Origin: Leidyana gryllorum EB-2025a | Lineage: Eukaryota; Apicomplexa | Length of the DNA: 64,000 nucleotides | Direction of reading: 5' to 3' | Assembly: GCA_048772705.1 (NCBI GenBank) | Contig: JBLWGC010000047.1 | Location: 62,001-126,000 of the forward strand | In this document: piece after piece, positions 44,301-56,274 of the stretch | Layout of the letters: the number at the start of each line of letters is the position of its first letter | Position numbering within the stretch: position 1 is the first letter of the stretch | Notes under the pieces: model-generated | Seen by the model: only the letters and a program-made list of their open reading frames with translations | Database searches by the model: none | Told to the model about the DNA's origin: nothing | Translations under genes and position numbers: made by a program

Positions 44301-46932
44301 CACAGGTATTGAGGGCAATTGCGATATAGAAGCCCAAACGCGAAGTCCAGCTGACCACTTCCGCCAGGACAGCATCTGTCTTGAGCTGATATTCAATCTG
44401 CGTTTGATCAGCATCGATCTCCCACACAAAGACCGTTTTTGGTGTCTGTATCCCTCGAAGAGCGTTCCACAAGACGAGGAATTCAGCGTCCCTCATTGCG
44501 CCTTGGCAGCGATTGATAGGTGCCAGGCCGTATCGAGGCTGTCCCAAGTCATCGGTAGACGTGAGGTAGAAAATGTCTTCTCTGACTCCTGTTCGCGCTC
44601 TCCACTGCTCAGTGAACCTATGTGAATGATGGATGCAGTAGCCACGCATGATCGTGTTGACTGACTCACCAATTCCACCAGCCTTCATCTTCGCGAGCGC
44701 TGTCCTCGTCTTCTTCCTCGGGCGGCTTGAGCAGATCGGAATGGGATTGTTCCAGATCGTCGTCGTCATTACGGATCTCTGTTAAGGTAACCGAGCCTTG
44801 ACGATGTTCCTGAGCGTTAGCGCAGAACTGTCCCAATACGTGTATCTAAACTAGGAATGATTCCCTCGTTTCCAATTGAAAAAAGCTCACCGGAACACTT
44901 CGCTCTCGGGGGGCCAGGAATCCGGCAGATAGCACAGAAAAGAAGACGGTTGACCCTAAGAGAGCTTGGCCTGAGAACACTTTCCATTGCCCGGGGGCCG
45001 TGTTTTCTGTGCTGATGGGTAGATTGAGTTTCCAGGGCCTCGATCCAGCATCCTTCACCCATTCCCGCACGTCGTTGAGCTTAGCTTCAGCAAATGGAGC
45101 CAAATGAGGTCTTCGAAGATGCTCCTTTCCGACCCACGCATTCAGTTTGATTTGATCCAAGTTTTCGTCTTGAATGCGATTGATGATATACAACGGACTT
45201 TCGGTTCCCTTCATAACCGTACTGATTGAATGGCCCACGGCGGTGGTGGCGGTATAGCCGTGCGGCCACACCAACGCCAGCATGGTGCTGTTTGAGGTCA
45301 TTCGAGTGCGGGTGCCCATACCCTTCAAGAACGCGCGAGAGGCCACGCCTGTCGAGACCGACAAGTCGATGGGATGGCGACTGTAGATTGTCACGGGGGC
45401 CACATACGAGTCTATGATGACAGCATCTATCGAGTCCTTGTCATACATTGCCGAAGGGCCATCCATGCGAAACTTGGCCCAACCATCTTGAATATCTAAT
45501 CTAATGCGTTTCGCCTGCAGATCGTCCAGAGAGACCGCGGCGTGATGGAAACTTAGGGAAATGAGGTCACGAGCTCTGATGGGAACCTCAGCATAGGCGT
45601 CCTGGAAGTCTTCCGCCGATCCATACTCCACAGTCAAAGAACCAAATTCGAATTCAGGTGGAAGGAAGAAGTCCACTGAGCATTGATAGAACAAATTAAA
45701 CTCTTCCACATTCAGTTTGACATTTACGTCGCCATTGTCAAGAGTTTCATAGGCTGTTGAGAGGCACACACTCAAATTGTCACTCCAGACAGCACTCTTT
45801 GTGACCTACGAGTGTAGATAAAGTTGCGAATATTGAATTCTTCCAGCCGAGGTGTCAAAGTCCGCATATGGATTTTAGCAGCTCCTCCGGCCGGCAGACT
45901 ATAAAAGCCGAGCGCGCAGTTGGTGATGACCAAATTGACATCAGCCCCGTTGGTCAGCATTACAGTGTCATCGAGGACAAATCTGATTTCGTCAACTCGA
46001 AATCAAACTCAAATTAAGCGGTGCTTACGTCTTGATCGCCACTTTGACTACCAGGATGACCCATATTATCAATAGGATATGGGCGACCACCAGATGCCAA
46101 TTCTGTCGGGGACGGGTGACAGCGACGGGGATACCATCCACAATGGGGACGTGCGATTCGCGAACAGTGCCGACGGTTCGTTTCGTAGTCATCTTCTGGA
46201 TGTCGTCCCTGAGCACAAACATTTTGAGAGTCGTACTCAACTACATATACACCCTTACGCTGTAAAGTCGGGCATCGGCGAAGTGCTTTCGACATCCGAG
46301 CTGGACGGCTCTGTGAGATTGATATCGTCATCGGCCAAAATGAGAGGCGCGAACTCTTGCGCATCCGGAAGGTGGGTGGGTTTCGGGATTGCCTGGACGA
46401 CATTGTCTTTGGCGGTGGCTGTGCGACTGGCACCGGACTACAAAGAGAGCGCGGAATGGACCGACAGTGAGAGATCTGTTGTCTCTCAGCTTACGCGTAG
46501 AGAGTCGTTCCAGCTGGAGAAGGAAAGGAGACCTTTCAGAGTATCAGCGGGCATCGGTATCTGTTTGGCCTTGTTCTCATTTCGATAGTACATATTCTCA
46601 TCGAGCTTAAGGCGATGGTCGGCATAGAGATCTTGAAGCTTCTCTGTACTGGTTCGCCTCTGTAGGATGGCGGTAGTGTCTGCCGATGATCGTCTGCGAC
46701 CTTGGGGGAGAGGTGACGGTTGAGCTGGACGGCTGGGGGTTCCATGTTTGGAAGCGGCGCCTGAGCTCGGAGCCCCGGTAGGTGAACTGGCCTCATTTAT
46801 GGAGGTATCAGGATTAGGGGCTGTTCGACTTGGTGACTTTGCTTTATCATGGGGATGGGCTGCCTTTGGCTTAGGTTTTCGAGGTTTACGTTCCCGTTGT
46901 CGGTGAAGAACGGCTCCGGCTAAGCCGTACAT
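35337..46932 (-). CDS. Giant multi-pass membrane protein with two EF-hands
   Basis: Not recognised. 24 exons join without a stop into 3,491 residues; 23 introns are 41-58 bases. Main exons on the complement: 46495-46932, 44891-45753, 43660-44617, 42470-43052, 41500-42427, 39716-40525, 39037-39663, 36727-38237, 36267-36674, 35772-36213, 35337-35719. The N-terminal 240 residues are basic and disordered, then a helix (HLVVAHILLIIWVILVVKVAI) leads to beta-rich segments that could be lumenal or C2-like. Another hydrophobic segment follows near residue 745, then a cluster of about five between residues 1,660 and 1,840 (IDPILLTMFVLLTVDFLI, VVIGFLPSFILWFLLAALI), a canonical EF-hand loop (DRDKDGRLKEVE), a long cytosolic region, a second loop (DTNQNKFLELGE), and two more helices before a soluble tail. 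The two loops suggest calcium control. Possibly an ion channel or scramblase-like protein, but nothing proves it. Confidence 0.72.
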
Positions 46933-46977
46933 GTTGGATCGTGAACGTTTTTGGTATTGATTTGTTGTTCAAAACGC

Positions 46978-47193
46978 TCAAGAATCACCGCTCATCTTGC
47001 TGGCAATGTTAGCTGTGGCGTCGTGGGCACCTTGCTTGGCTTCATGGGCCTTTTTGTCAATGTTCTCCTTGGCGGACTCCTTCTTCTGGTTGTCTTTGAC
47101 GTCCTCCATCTTATTCTGAACGGCCTCCTTGGCCTTCTCGCCCAACGCGGCTGCGTGGTCAACTCCGGCGTGAATGTTCTCAGTTATGGTCAT
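46978..47193 (-). CDS. Small LEA-like hydrophilic protein
   Basis: 71 residues, one exon, extremely rich in Lys, Ala, Glu and Asp, with no aromatic residue and a repeating amphipathic pattern (GEKAKEAVQNKMEDVK, KENIDKKAHEAKQGAHDA). This resembles group-3 LEA proteins, CsbD-like proteins and other stress hydrophilins that fold as helices on drying. The ATG at 47193 is 23 bases after the stop of the CEP76-like gene, and its stop is 45 bases before the start of the giant gene, so it is wedged between two large genes on the same strand. Confidence 0.7.
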   Translation of the reverse strand: MTITENIHAGVDHAAALGEKAKEAVQNKMEDVKDNQKKESAKENIDKKAHEAKQGAHDATANIASKMSGDS

Positions 47194-47216
47194 CTTCAAA
47201 TGTGCTGTGCATGCCC

Positions 47217-50200
47217 TCATGCGTCTTCATCTTTCCATAAATACCACGCCGCCCAATACTTTGCCGCCTCCTCATCGTATCCCTCCTCCAAGTAGTACGC
47301 TTTCAGTCTATCAAACTCCTCTGGGTACACTGCCCGATATTCAGCATAAATCGACTCCCAATCGGGCTCTGACGTCGACCCCCCATCTTGTTGCCCCGGT
47401 TGTTGGTCCGCAAACTGCACCGATCGACGCCGATTCGGGAGACGCCGTTTCGGGAGACCCTGAGCCACGTCTTCGCTTTCCACGGTGTCCCGGTTGCTGT
47501 CATTCCGCGATCTCACCAAAGCCGCCAACTCCCGCGATCGCCCCCCCTCACCGCCTCCCAAGTTGCTCGATCCCACTCGCAATCGCAGACTCTCACGCAT
47601 CCCCTGTAACGTCTCCAAAGAGACGCCCGATGGCAAGCTGTGACCTCTCAGTATCGCCGACTCCACCCTCTCAAATCGATCTTCCCACGCTCCATGTTCC
47701 TTCACCTCCTTCGCCGACTGCTCCACAATCAGTCGTTTCCGCTGATGATAAAAGTCTGTATGACCGGAGACGATATCAGTAACTCACCCGCTCCCTCTCA
47801 AACTGCAGTTTTCGTCGTTCGGCTTCTGAGATCTTTGCACACACAACAAAGATCATCATCACGGTGGTCAGTGGACCGGCATAAGATATACAGTGGACCG
47901 CCAACGCAAACGAAGACTGTCTGAGGTGTCAAATATCCGATCCATATCCCAATATTTGACACACATAAAAGCTCACCGAGATCGTGTTTCCATAAAGGGA
48001 CACGCCTCCAACACTTTGGGGCCGAGAGTTTTCGGTTCCCCCGCCGGAAATCGCAAGAAGGCGGCGTTCATTCGCCAATAAGGGGGCACCCGCGTGCCAA
48101 AAGCCTTCTTCCATTGTCGCAGCTCACTGACTCTCACGTTAAAGTCGTCTTCAGCCGCGATCTCCTGCCGATGTTTCAGCTGCAGACCTCTGCAATAACG
48201 AGTCAGTCACGGGTCACCCCCGTATGTCTCCCAGGATCTCACTTTTTCAGAAACGTCTGAAAGACTCGATCGGTATTCCAAATGGTTGAGAGGTTCCGGG
48301 CCGATCGATACAGTGCAATGTCAAATGTGACGGCATCATATATCTGTCTCTCATATTGCATCAAATGGAGATGATGGTGGGGAGCCATAAAGCTCGGCAA
48401 CGGGAACACTCTGCCGAGTTTCTGCTTATCTTTGACAACTTGAGCCCATTTTGTCTCGTCCCACACATCGAACCACACATTCTCCACGTTTGGATGTTGC
48501 CGATTCACCCACAAATGTTCGTCGTTGAATATTACATCTATTGTTTTGTATGGCATCTCGGGTGCCTCGGCTGACGGAACACCCCGATCGATATCCGCAT
48601 ACGTCCTGTTACGGCCAAAGTGCTCTCAGAGGGGGGAGGAGGACTTACTCAGGTCCGGGGAGAGCTTGCATATTTCCGACCACCTCCAACATGTTCCGAG
48701 GTCTCCAAGGCACCCAGAGACGAGAATGTATCTCTTTGATTACCTCTTCGGTGCTGTCTCTGAAAAGGAGCACTCACACTTTCCCTATTGAGTCCCACTA
48801 CAGCGCCTCACTCTTCTGATACGAGTTTGTCACGATCGAGGATACGCCTGGGGAGATCGTAGATCTTCCCATTGGTCACTTCCCAGAACCTCATGGTGAA
48901 ACTGTTGGTCGATTTGTCAAAGCCACACTGAGCAGTCCACAAATGTTGAGACCCATCGTGAAGAGTTCCGAGACAAACGTATGCACGACGATTCAGCCCC
49001 AACAGCATACTCGTCAACAACAAGACGTGGGCTGCGATCGAGCCCACTCGACTGACCATCACAAAGTCGGGTAACTCCCACCGTCTGAACTTAGAGATGA
49101 GAAACCGTGACTTCTAAGCCCCAACTCACCCGTGCAGTAAAGACTGAGTGAACGGGATGGAGCGGACGTAAAAGAATACTGCTCGAGGCGTCTCAACATT
49201 CTTCGGCGGTGGCACTCTGGTGATACACAGGGGCAGGACGATAGTGCGCCCTCGATGAGATATCACATCCAACTTGAAATTCCGACCTTCACCTCCCCTT
49301 TCCCGAACCACTTCTTCAACTACCCGCTCAAATTCCGTCCTCACCTCGGCTGCAGCGGCCAGTATGTCCTCTTCATGCTGTGGCCGCGCCACTCTGGGAA
49401 TGAAGAAAATACGGTCAAAGTCGACTCAGCTTACGGTCCGATGCCCATCAGAGTGGTTACGTCTGGAATGGTATAGAGTTCCACATTGATGTGGGAACTC
49501 CTATCCGCATCGAACAGGAGCGACAACTTCTCTTGTGTGGTGTGCACTTTGGTTTGGTAAGTGGTTTGCTTCATGGTGGCTCGGTCAAAGAGGGTACGCT
49601 CAACCGATTGACGTAGTTGGCCGTGGGGTTCATGAAACAGCTCCCACCAAGTTGTGAAACACAGACCGGCATGGGCGTTCGAGTAGGGCCCGTGGACCCA
49701 CAAATCAATCCAAATGCGGTCGTTCTCCTCAAACAACATCTTTCTGAGACCGTCAGACAATGAGACATGGCATCACGACTCACAGATCGTCGATGTATAT
49801 TGGCAACGGCAGATCTTCACCAAACTCGGGACTCACTGCATCGTTCATCACACGTGTGTGTCGCGCTTGTCCTCGAAAGGTTACGGTGACAAAGGTGTTC
49901 ACCACCGGTCTGAGCAGATTGATAGTTCACGAGGTTCACCTTCTCGGCCACTCACCGACTGTCGGCTGTGACAACCCGATCCACGTTGACAATACGAGCG
50001 ATTAGATACACCGTATCGGGCAGGATACTGAGAGTCTGGCCAGACTGTGCGTACAGTGGTCTTTGCACGACTGAGATCTGTGTCGAGATTTTGATCGCAG
50101 AGTAGACAGAGGCCCACTCGTTACCTGACCTTCCAATCTGCCGTGGGCTGTTGTGCGACCCAAAGTACGTCTGCGGCCTCCCAGGAAGACGGCTCCAGTG

Positions 50201-51604
50201 CTCTGTGGAGTGGTCCACTGAGGGAGGGCGAGAGCGGCTTCGTGATAGAGGTGGTTAATGAGTCCCTGGAATCGGATATAACTCGTTCCTATGACTGTAT
50301 CGCGGTTGGTGGCGTCAATGAGGGTGACAGCCAAGGCAGAATCTTCAAGCTCCATCATGACACCCCTCCAACAAATAACCCCGACATTGGCCCATTTGGG
50401 GTCTTCGGCGATAACATCTCTTGATGTGATCTGAAGGTGTCGTAGAGGGCCCAAGCCTTGGAATCTGAGCTTATAACATCTCCTTTCTCGTCGCGCTCCG
50501 GGTTTGTATCTACACTGATTGATTTGAGCCGGGTATTGGACCCCGCCTCTGGTCTCACTTGTTCTGCGCTCTCAGTTTGAGATCGGTGAGTGACAAGAAG
50601 TCAACGGCTCTCCATTTTAGAAATCGGACTTCAAAGTCAAATATCTCTTGAATCAGAAACTCGAACCGAATCTCACATCGAGGCAATCGTTTGCCACCAG
50701 TGAGTTTCAGTAGTTGCCGAGACACTTGGAGACTTGAGGAGACAAAGGAAGAGAGGGGCTCTTCCATAAACCCCTCCAAAGCGTTCAAATGGACCCGTCG
50801 GTGTTGCCAAGCCTGGGAGAAGTGGACGAGGATTGGGTGCCGTCCGTTTGTCTGTCTGTCTGTCTCACGGATACTTTCAGGCGGTGTTTCTGCAGATCGG
50901 CATACGATCCACGCCATTCGGCTTGAAGTGTGAAGGGTACTCGGGTTGGCTTCTTGGCATCTGATGAGACGTGGTGCACAATTTTGCTGCGCCGTTGTAT
51001 GGGGACGTCTCCGCTTGCCAGAATTCGAATGGAGCCACCAGTCTACCGTGGGGATCATTGTTGTCAGTGTTCATATATATACCTCTACACGATACTCATC
51101 GCGATCTGAGCCGAGTCCAAATTCCAGAAATGCGTTCAAGTCATCCTTGAGAAGGTTCAATAGTGTCACATTATACAGCGCGCATTTCCACCTTCGAGGA
51201 TAGTTCCAGTACAGCTTTTCTACTATAGACATGCCGGGACTCTCCAAGGGCTTAGCAGCACAAAGTCGGGCGTACTCCTCTACAGTCAACGCGGTACGAT
51301 TTATCAAATCGTCAAACACGCCGGTCACCAGATTCTCCGGCTCCTCCTCTTCCTTCACTTGGATTTTGTCGCCGCCGATCTCAGGCGACTGGGACACAAT
51401 CTCACCAGGGTGCTTTCCCTGGGCTATCACTACCGCTGGGGGTGGGGCACCCACACCTGCCCCTGCTGTCAACACAGTCGTGGGACTTTGACTCATCACC
51501 GCCACCGGCGGTGGCGATCCAGGAGGCGCTGACCCCGCACCAGCATTCTGCTGCCCGAACCATCCCTGGATGTTCTGGTTGATTGTTGACGTGAGCTGCT
51601 CCAT
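47217..51604 (-). CDS. CEP76/CC2D2A-like C2 and transglutaminase-like protein
   Basis: 1,243 residues in 15 exons (first 51083-51604, last 47217-47741 on the complement). Order: disordered Pro/Ala-rich N-terminus, two or more C2-like domains (clearest NTFVTVTFRGQARHT), then the inactive transglutaminase-like fold shared by CEP76 and CC2D2A: AAHVLLLTSMLLGLNRRAYVCLGT, HLWTAQCGF, RFWEVTNGKIYDLP, DVIFNDEHLWVN and VWFDVWDETKW, matching CEP76 segments such as GLEAFVCVGT, FWESLTGHRY and VFDLNDESKW. Animal CEP76 limits centriole reduplication; CC2D2A is part of the ciliary transition zone. This copy then adds a hydrophobic segment (ISYAGPLTTVMMIFVVCAKI) and an acidic C-terminal tail, not expected in CEP76. 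Intron 4 has a GTTATA donor and is the weakest join. Confidence 0.78.
50849..50866. repeat. TCTG tetranucleotide repeat inside a CEP76-like intron
   Basis: Four units, immediately next to the 5' splice site (complement 50868) of the second intron of the CEP76-like gene; the donor reads GTGAGACAGACAG. Confidence 0.8.
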
Positions 51605-51699
51605 TTTCCTGCTACGTCCCCCTCAGGTCATCTCACTGAGACACAACCTGTACATAAGTCGCAACTTACTTGAGCAGTATCAAAAAAATGCACGTGTTT
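51605..51699. promoter_or_regulatory. Divergent promoter region, CEP76-like / VMA21-like
   Basis: Only 95 bases between the two start codons on opposite strands. It must contain the initiation or trans-splice acceptor sites of both genes. A run of seven A (51682-51688) and the hexamer CACGTG (51691-51696) are seen just before the VMA21-like ATG. Confidence 0.4.
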
Positions 51700-52352
51700 A
51701 TGGCAGCATGGGCGACTAAGGACCTCCCACCTGGTAAGCACTGCAGGGCTGTGCTGGCTTCAATCATTCGTAGATAATCACCCTCTGGCACGTCCCGACG
51801 GGGGCTGGTACCCTGGAAAGCCTTTCGACCCCACCGACATATTAACCGACCCTCGCAACTGGCACGTGAGTCCAATCTCATCCTACAACGGTAACGTGAT
51901 CGTTGATCTATACTCAGGTCTGGAAGCAGTTTCTTTGGTTCACCGGCTGCATTCTCACAATCCCAATCGCTTTCTTCATCATCGCAGAATGGGTATTGCG
52001 TAATGTCTTCAATTGGCCGCATCAATCAAGCCAAACCCTGGGAGCCTTGCTTGGCGTAATCGCTCTGCAAGTCTTCATGTTCACCTATGCACGCCGTGCT
52101 ATGAATGAAGAGCAAAGTGAGTTCGCCCAACAAGCACAGGCCGAAATTGAGAAGCGCGAGAAAGACAAGGCAGCTCAGGAAGTGGCTGGCGCGGAAGCTG
52201 ACCAGACTGCAGACGGTCAGATGGCCCCACCCGAAGAAGAAGTAGCTGAAAAGCCTGAGTCCAAGCCGATCGAAGAACCACAAGCCGATGACGGCCAACA
52301 AGAAAGTGTGAAGGGCGATGATGAATGTGAAGAAACCAAGAAGGATCGATGA
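51700..52352 (+). CDS. VMA21-like V-ATPase assembly membrane protein
   Basis: 186 residues in three exons: 51700-51733, 51774-51865, 51918-52352 (introns of 40 and 52 bases). After a 41-residue N-terminus come two hydrophobic helices separated by a short loop (QFLWFTGCILTIPIAFFIIAEW and LGALLGVIALQVFMFTYARRA), the layout and length of VMA21-like proteins, which assemble the proton-pumping V0 sector in the ER. The C-terminal 100 residues are a highly charged coil rich in Glu, Gln, Lys and Ala, which VMA21 proteins usually lack, so the assignment is tentative; another small two-helix ER protein is possible. The first exon carries only 11 codons. Confidence 0.55.
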
Positions 52353-52847
52353 TTTCTGGTCTACAATTCAACTCCTTTTCTTGGCCAATCGTACGACAGG
52401 CCAGTGTGTGTCTTCATTCAAATGGGCTCGCCACTCATCAACTGTTCTTAATCATACGTACTACGAACAGACACCGTGCCCGTGATCGGCATGTGCAGCA
52501 CCGCTGTGACAATAGTTAACTCCCCTTAGCACACGTGTGCGATCCACCATTGACCTTTGTGAGGTCCCACGGACAGACTCCAAAAAGTCACACAGGATTC
52601 CCACAGACGCCTTCAAGTTGTCAAGATACATGCTTCAAGGCCAGAGCCCGCGAGCTGTCAATTCCAAGACAAGCTCAACCGAAAAGAAACCAACGACTCA
52701 CAGAGCCGCTGTTTATGGGAATTATTTGGCAAGACGGGGCGTTCTACCTTCCAGTGCCAGTCAGTGAGAGCCCTCAGTATAGAGCTTGCGAGCAAACGAG
52801 ATGAAAACACGCACCCTGGCCAGTCAGTCACGCAACTTCGGGACACA
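52353..52847. other. Intergenic region before the SET gene
   Basis: 495 bases, the longest gap in the window, between two plus-strand genes. The open frame around 52535-52804 does not resemble a protein; the SET frame is open back to 52764 without an ATG, so a short upstream exon is possible. One ACACGTGT palindrome lies at 52531-52538. It probably holds the promoter of the SET gene. Confidence 0.45.
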
Positions 52848-55800
52848 ATGAGTAGTCAAGGCAGCCTCACCCCAGGATCTCGCCGGAAACGGCGACTGCT
52901 AGTGACAGACTCCGATGAGGAAGGGCCATCGAAGCGCTTGAAGCCCCTCTCAGATCAAGAGGTCGGACAGGGCTCCCATATTGACCACGCGCAATCCCAG
53001 GATCCCTCCTTGCCGCGGACTGGTGGCGTATCTTCCCCGGCAGAAGCACCACCGGTGAGCCCTGCCAAGGTGGCGCCCCGGAACTCCCTTGGATCGACTC
53101 CGGACAAAACAGGACCGCCACTGGCCGATTCGGGATGCACATCCTCGGTCACCGAGTCTCCGGGCACAAAGCCCTGTTCTACGGGGTCGCCCGCTTTTGC
53201 GCCGGAAGGTCTGGAAAAGGGTGCTCCGCAGCTCTGCAACGAGTCCACGGGATCAGGAGGGGTGCTTTCGGAGTCGGGGCCTCCGAGTGCCTACGTATTC
53301 ACTGTGACTGCCGCCCCTGCTCAGCCCCTTGACTTGGAAGTTGTGGCGCGAAGTCCACTGCGTCTGGAATCCTTATGGCGAGCGATTCTGAGCTGGTGCG
53401 AACATCTGAGTGGCCGCAACGAGCCTCTCCGATGGCCACGCTGCGTTTTCTATCTTCACGATGTGAATCGGATGTTGGACAAACTGACTCCCTCGGGACC
53501 GCGGTGGCCGGCCTCCGTTCGTGTTAGGCAGGGCAAACGGATGAAGCGGCTGGAGAACCTTCATGTGGGTTACAACGAGACATATGATCTGTTGAGTGTC
53601 TACGGAGCCCCCGGAACGTCTTTGCGCCCAAAGAAGATCCCAAATCGGATGCACAGATTGCTTCGTATATTCGAGAGGATGGAGTTGCGCCGCATTCACA
53701 TTCGGAACGTCGGGTCTCTGCCCTTTGCTTCGATGATTACAACAGGGTCCGTGAGACCCTATATTCCACATGTCTTTGATAAGAAGGACCCTGCATTAGA
53801 AGTTGAAGCTTGGAGCGACGAAGCTTACGAGGCAGCGAAAGTGGAGCTAAAAGAGCAGCAAGTTCTCGAATGGAAGCAGAAGTACGAACAGTCGGGCGGA
53901 AAGTGTCGAGGATGGGCCATTATAACCCTTTCCTTGGATTGCGATGGCTACAATGCTGAGCTGCAGTTACCCCAACTGCTGGCCCAAGACGTTGAGAGGG
54001 TACGCGCTATGCTTTTGGATGGTCATCTTACCGGAGAAGTCAACCGTGAGGCGTATACTCAACTCCGAGCTCAAGAGCGCTTGAATGCTGTCTTCGGGGG
54101 CTTGCGCTTTGTGGAGCCAAGAGAGGATGCGGAGACTGAAAGCCAGGGTGGCCAAGCCGACTCCCATGTACGACCCAACAAAATTGATGATTCCACGAGA
54201 CGGGATGTTGAAGAGGCCTGTTTGGACACCCTCAAGCAGGAAATGTTCGATCAACAGCAGGCAGATGAGGCGCAGGAAAGACGTCCGAAGAAGCGGCGAG
54301 TCTGCCCTGAGAATCAATCTCAAACCAATGACACTGACAATTATAGTTCTAAACAGATGACTGACCAAAGTGTCAGTAGTGCAACGGCGCGTACTCAATC
54401 CGCGCCATTGGAGACAGTGACCTTCCCCGTCATCAACGCCGAAGCCACTGTAGAGAAGAGGCCTTTCTTCGAACAATTTAGACAAGTCAATCGCAACACC
54501 CTGGGGCGCGCCCTTTGGATTATCATGAGTTTCGGCTTCGTACATCTCGATTTACAAAACTTGGCACAGCGGGCGCCCACTATCTTCTGGAATCTGCACC
54601 TGATAAATCGGAAGCAGCCCTTACGCGCAGTTGCTGATGTCCTCGAAGCCTATCATTGCATTGCGGTTCGTGACCCCAAGCTACAAGACCCTCGGCTGAC
54701 GAAACGTGTCACCGACTTGATTCAGCGTATCCGAGATGGAAGATCATTACGAGGCAAACGTGTGGCCATGTTGCGCGCAACCCACTTGATTGACTTGAGT
54801 GCCCTGTTCCCACAGCTGACATCTACACCGAGCGAAACTCCGCCTGAAGCAGACCGCGACACACCTCACGTCGAGGAAGAACCGCCCGTGCCACCGAAAG
54901 CTGCGGATACTGCGATGCTCAAGGCGAGCATTGGTGAAGAGGACGACCCGGATTACAACGATAGGATTTCAGAGGATCTGATCGACAGAGTTATTGAATA
55001 TTACTCGGCTCCTCGGTATCAGCGGCGATTTGAGAGCTGCAAAGTCCACTTATGCCGCTGTACGAGATGCAAGATCCGCTTCGCTGGCCAGATTGACGAA
55101 CCGTTCGCGGTTAAGGATATCGAAGCCTCAGACTCCGACTCTGATAGAGAGTTCCGTTCTTTGTCAGAGTTGGATACCGACAACGCTGCCTCCAGCGTTC
55201 GTGAAGTGCAACCTCACGGTGTGCGGACTCTGGAGAAGCTTCGCGAACTCTTGCCGCTCGTGACTGCTTCGGCCGAAAAGAAGAATCGACTCAACAATAT
55301 GATCTCCCGACTCCTAAGTCAGGCGGGAGAGGGCCGACATGCACGACGGGATCACTCTCTGGAAAATGGCGTGTCTAAAGCAAGGTGCGTCAACCTATGC
55401 CAGTGGCCGCTTTCAACACTTCTCTTCTGTGACAGGCGTGATCGATTGGAAATGATGCCGCATTGGGATGGGCGGCGAATCGAAGACCTATTCTTCGATC
55501 GCGATGACTTCTTCAAGAGAAGTGTATATAAATTGTCGATGCAATACCGGACATTGTTCTACTGGCTATGTGCTTCAAAGTGAGTCAGCGTCACGGATGT
55601 GCTAATACTCTTCTGCTTAGGGCAATCAAGGCTCCAATGCTCATCACAAATGGTCCTAAAGGGCGGGGTGTTATCGCTGCTGCCCCAATCTACAAGGGTG
55701 ATTTTGTTTGTGGTAAGCGAATTGACGACCCGGAAGTACTCGGGTTCACTCTTTTATCACACAGAGTATCGAGGAACCTATATTACTCAGTTCGGCTGTG

Positions 55801-56243
55801 CGAAGTCCCGAGAAGCTGACATGACGGCTTTGGGTCGTGGCAGCTACACTTTCTATTTTCATCATCCGGTGTCCTCGAGGATGCATTGTATAGACTCCAG
55901 CTTTGAGCGGATTGACTTCGGATGCGCAAGATTGATCAATCACTCCCATCGACGTCCCAATCTCGTTCCTATGGCTGTGGTAAGTATAATGTTGGCGGCA
56001 TAGTGCCCAATTCGATCATCTTCACCTCGTGCAGTATCACGAAGACGGTTACTCGAACGGGAAGCTTGAGAAACCGGCACGGCTGGTTTTCTGTGCAAAT
56101 CGAGATATTCAGATGTGAGTGTTCTGAGTGTCGCGTACCTCTATTCATTCGTTTGTCCTATGAACAGAGGAGAAGAGTTACTGATTGACTACAATGAAAC
56201 GAAGCAAGAGACTTTGACTGCGAATCCTTGGCTCTACGAATGA
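52848..56243 (+). CDS. SET-domain histone methyltransferase, KMT5A (PR-Set7)-like
   Basis: 1,047 residues in six exons: 52848-55384, 55436-55579, 55621-55712, 55765-55979, 56035-56114, 56168-56243. The C-terminal 150 residues are a SET domain closest to KMT5A, which monomethylates histone H4 Lys20: GPKGRGVIAAAPIYKGDFVCEYRG (family GKGRGVIATKQFSRGDFVVEYHG), YTFYFHH, CIDSS, RLINHS, and GEELLIDYNE near the end, with ANPWL as in the family. There is no post-SET cysteine motif, as expected for KMT5A. The 900-residue N-terminus is mostly unique: two nuclear-localisation-like basic clusters (SRRKRRL, PKKRR) and a cysteine group HLCRCTRCKIRF. The first intron is in frame (51 bases) and could be read through by mistake. 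Confidence 0.85.
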
Positions 56244-56274
56244 TAAAGACTGTTGTGCACCACAACGCTCCTTT

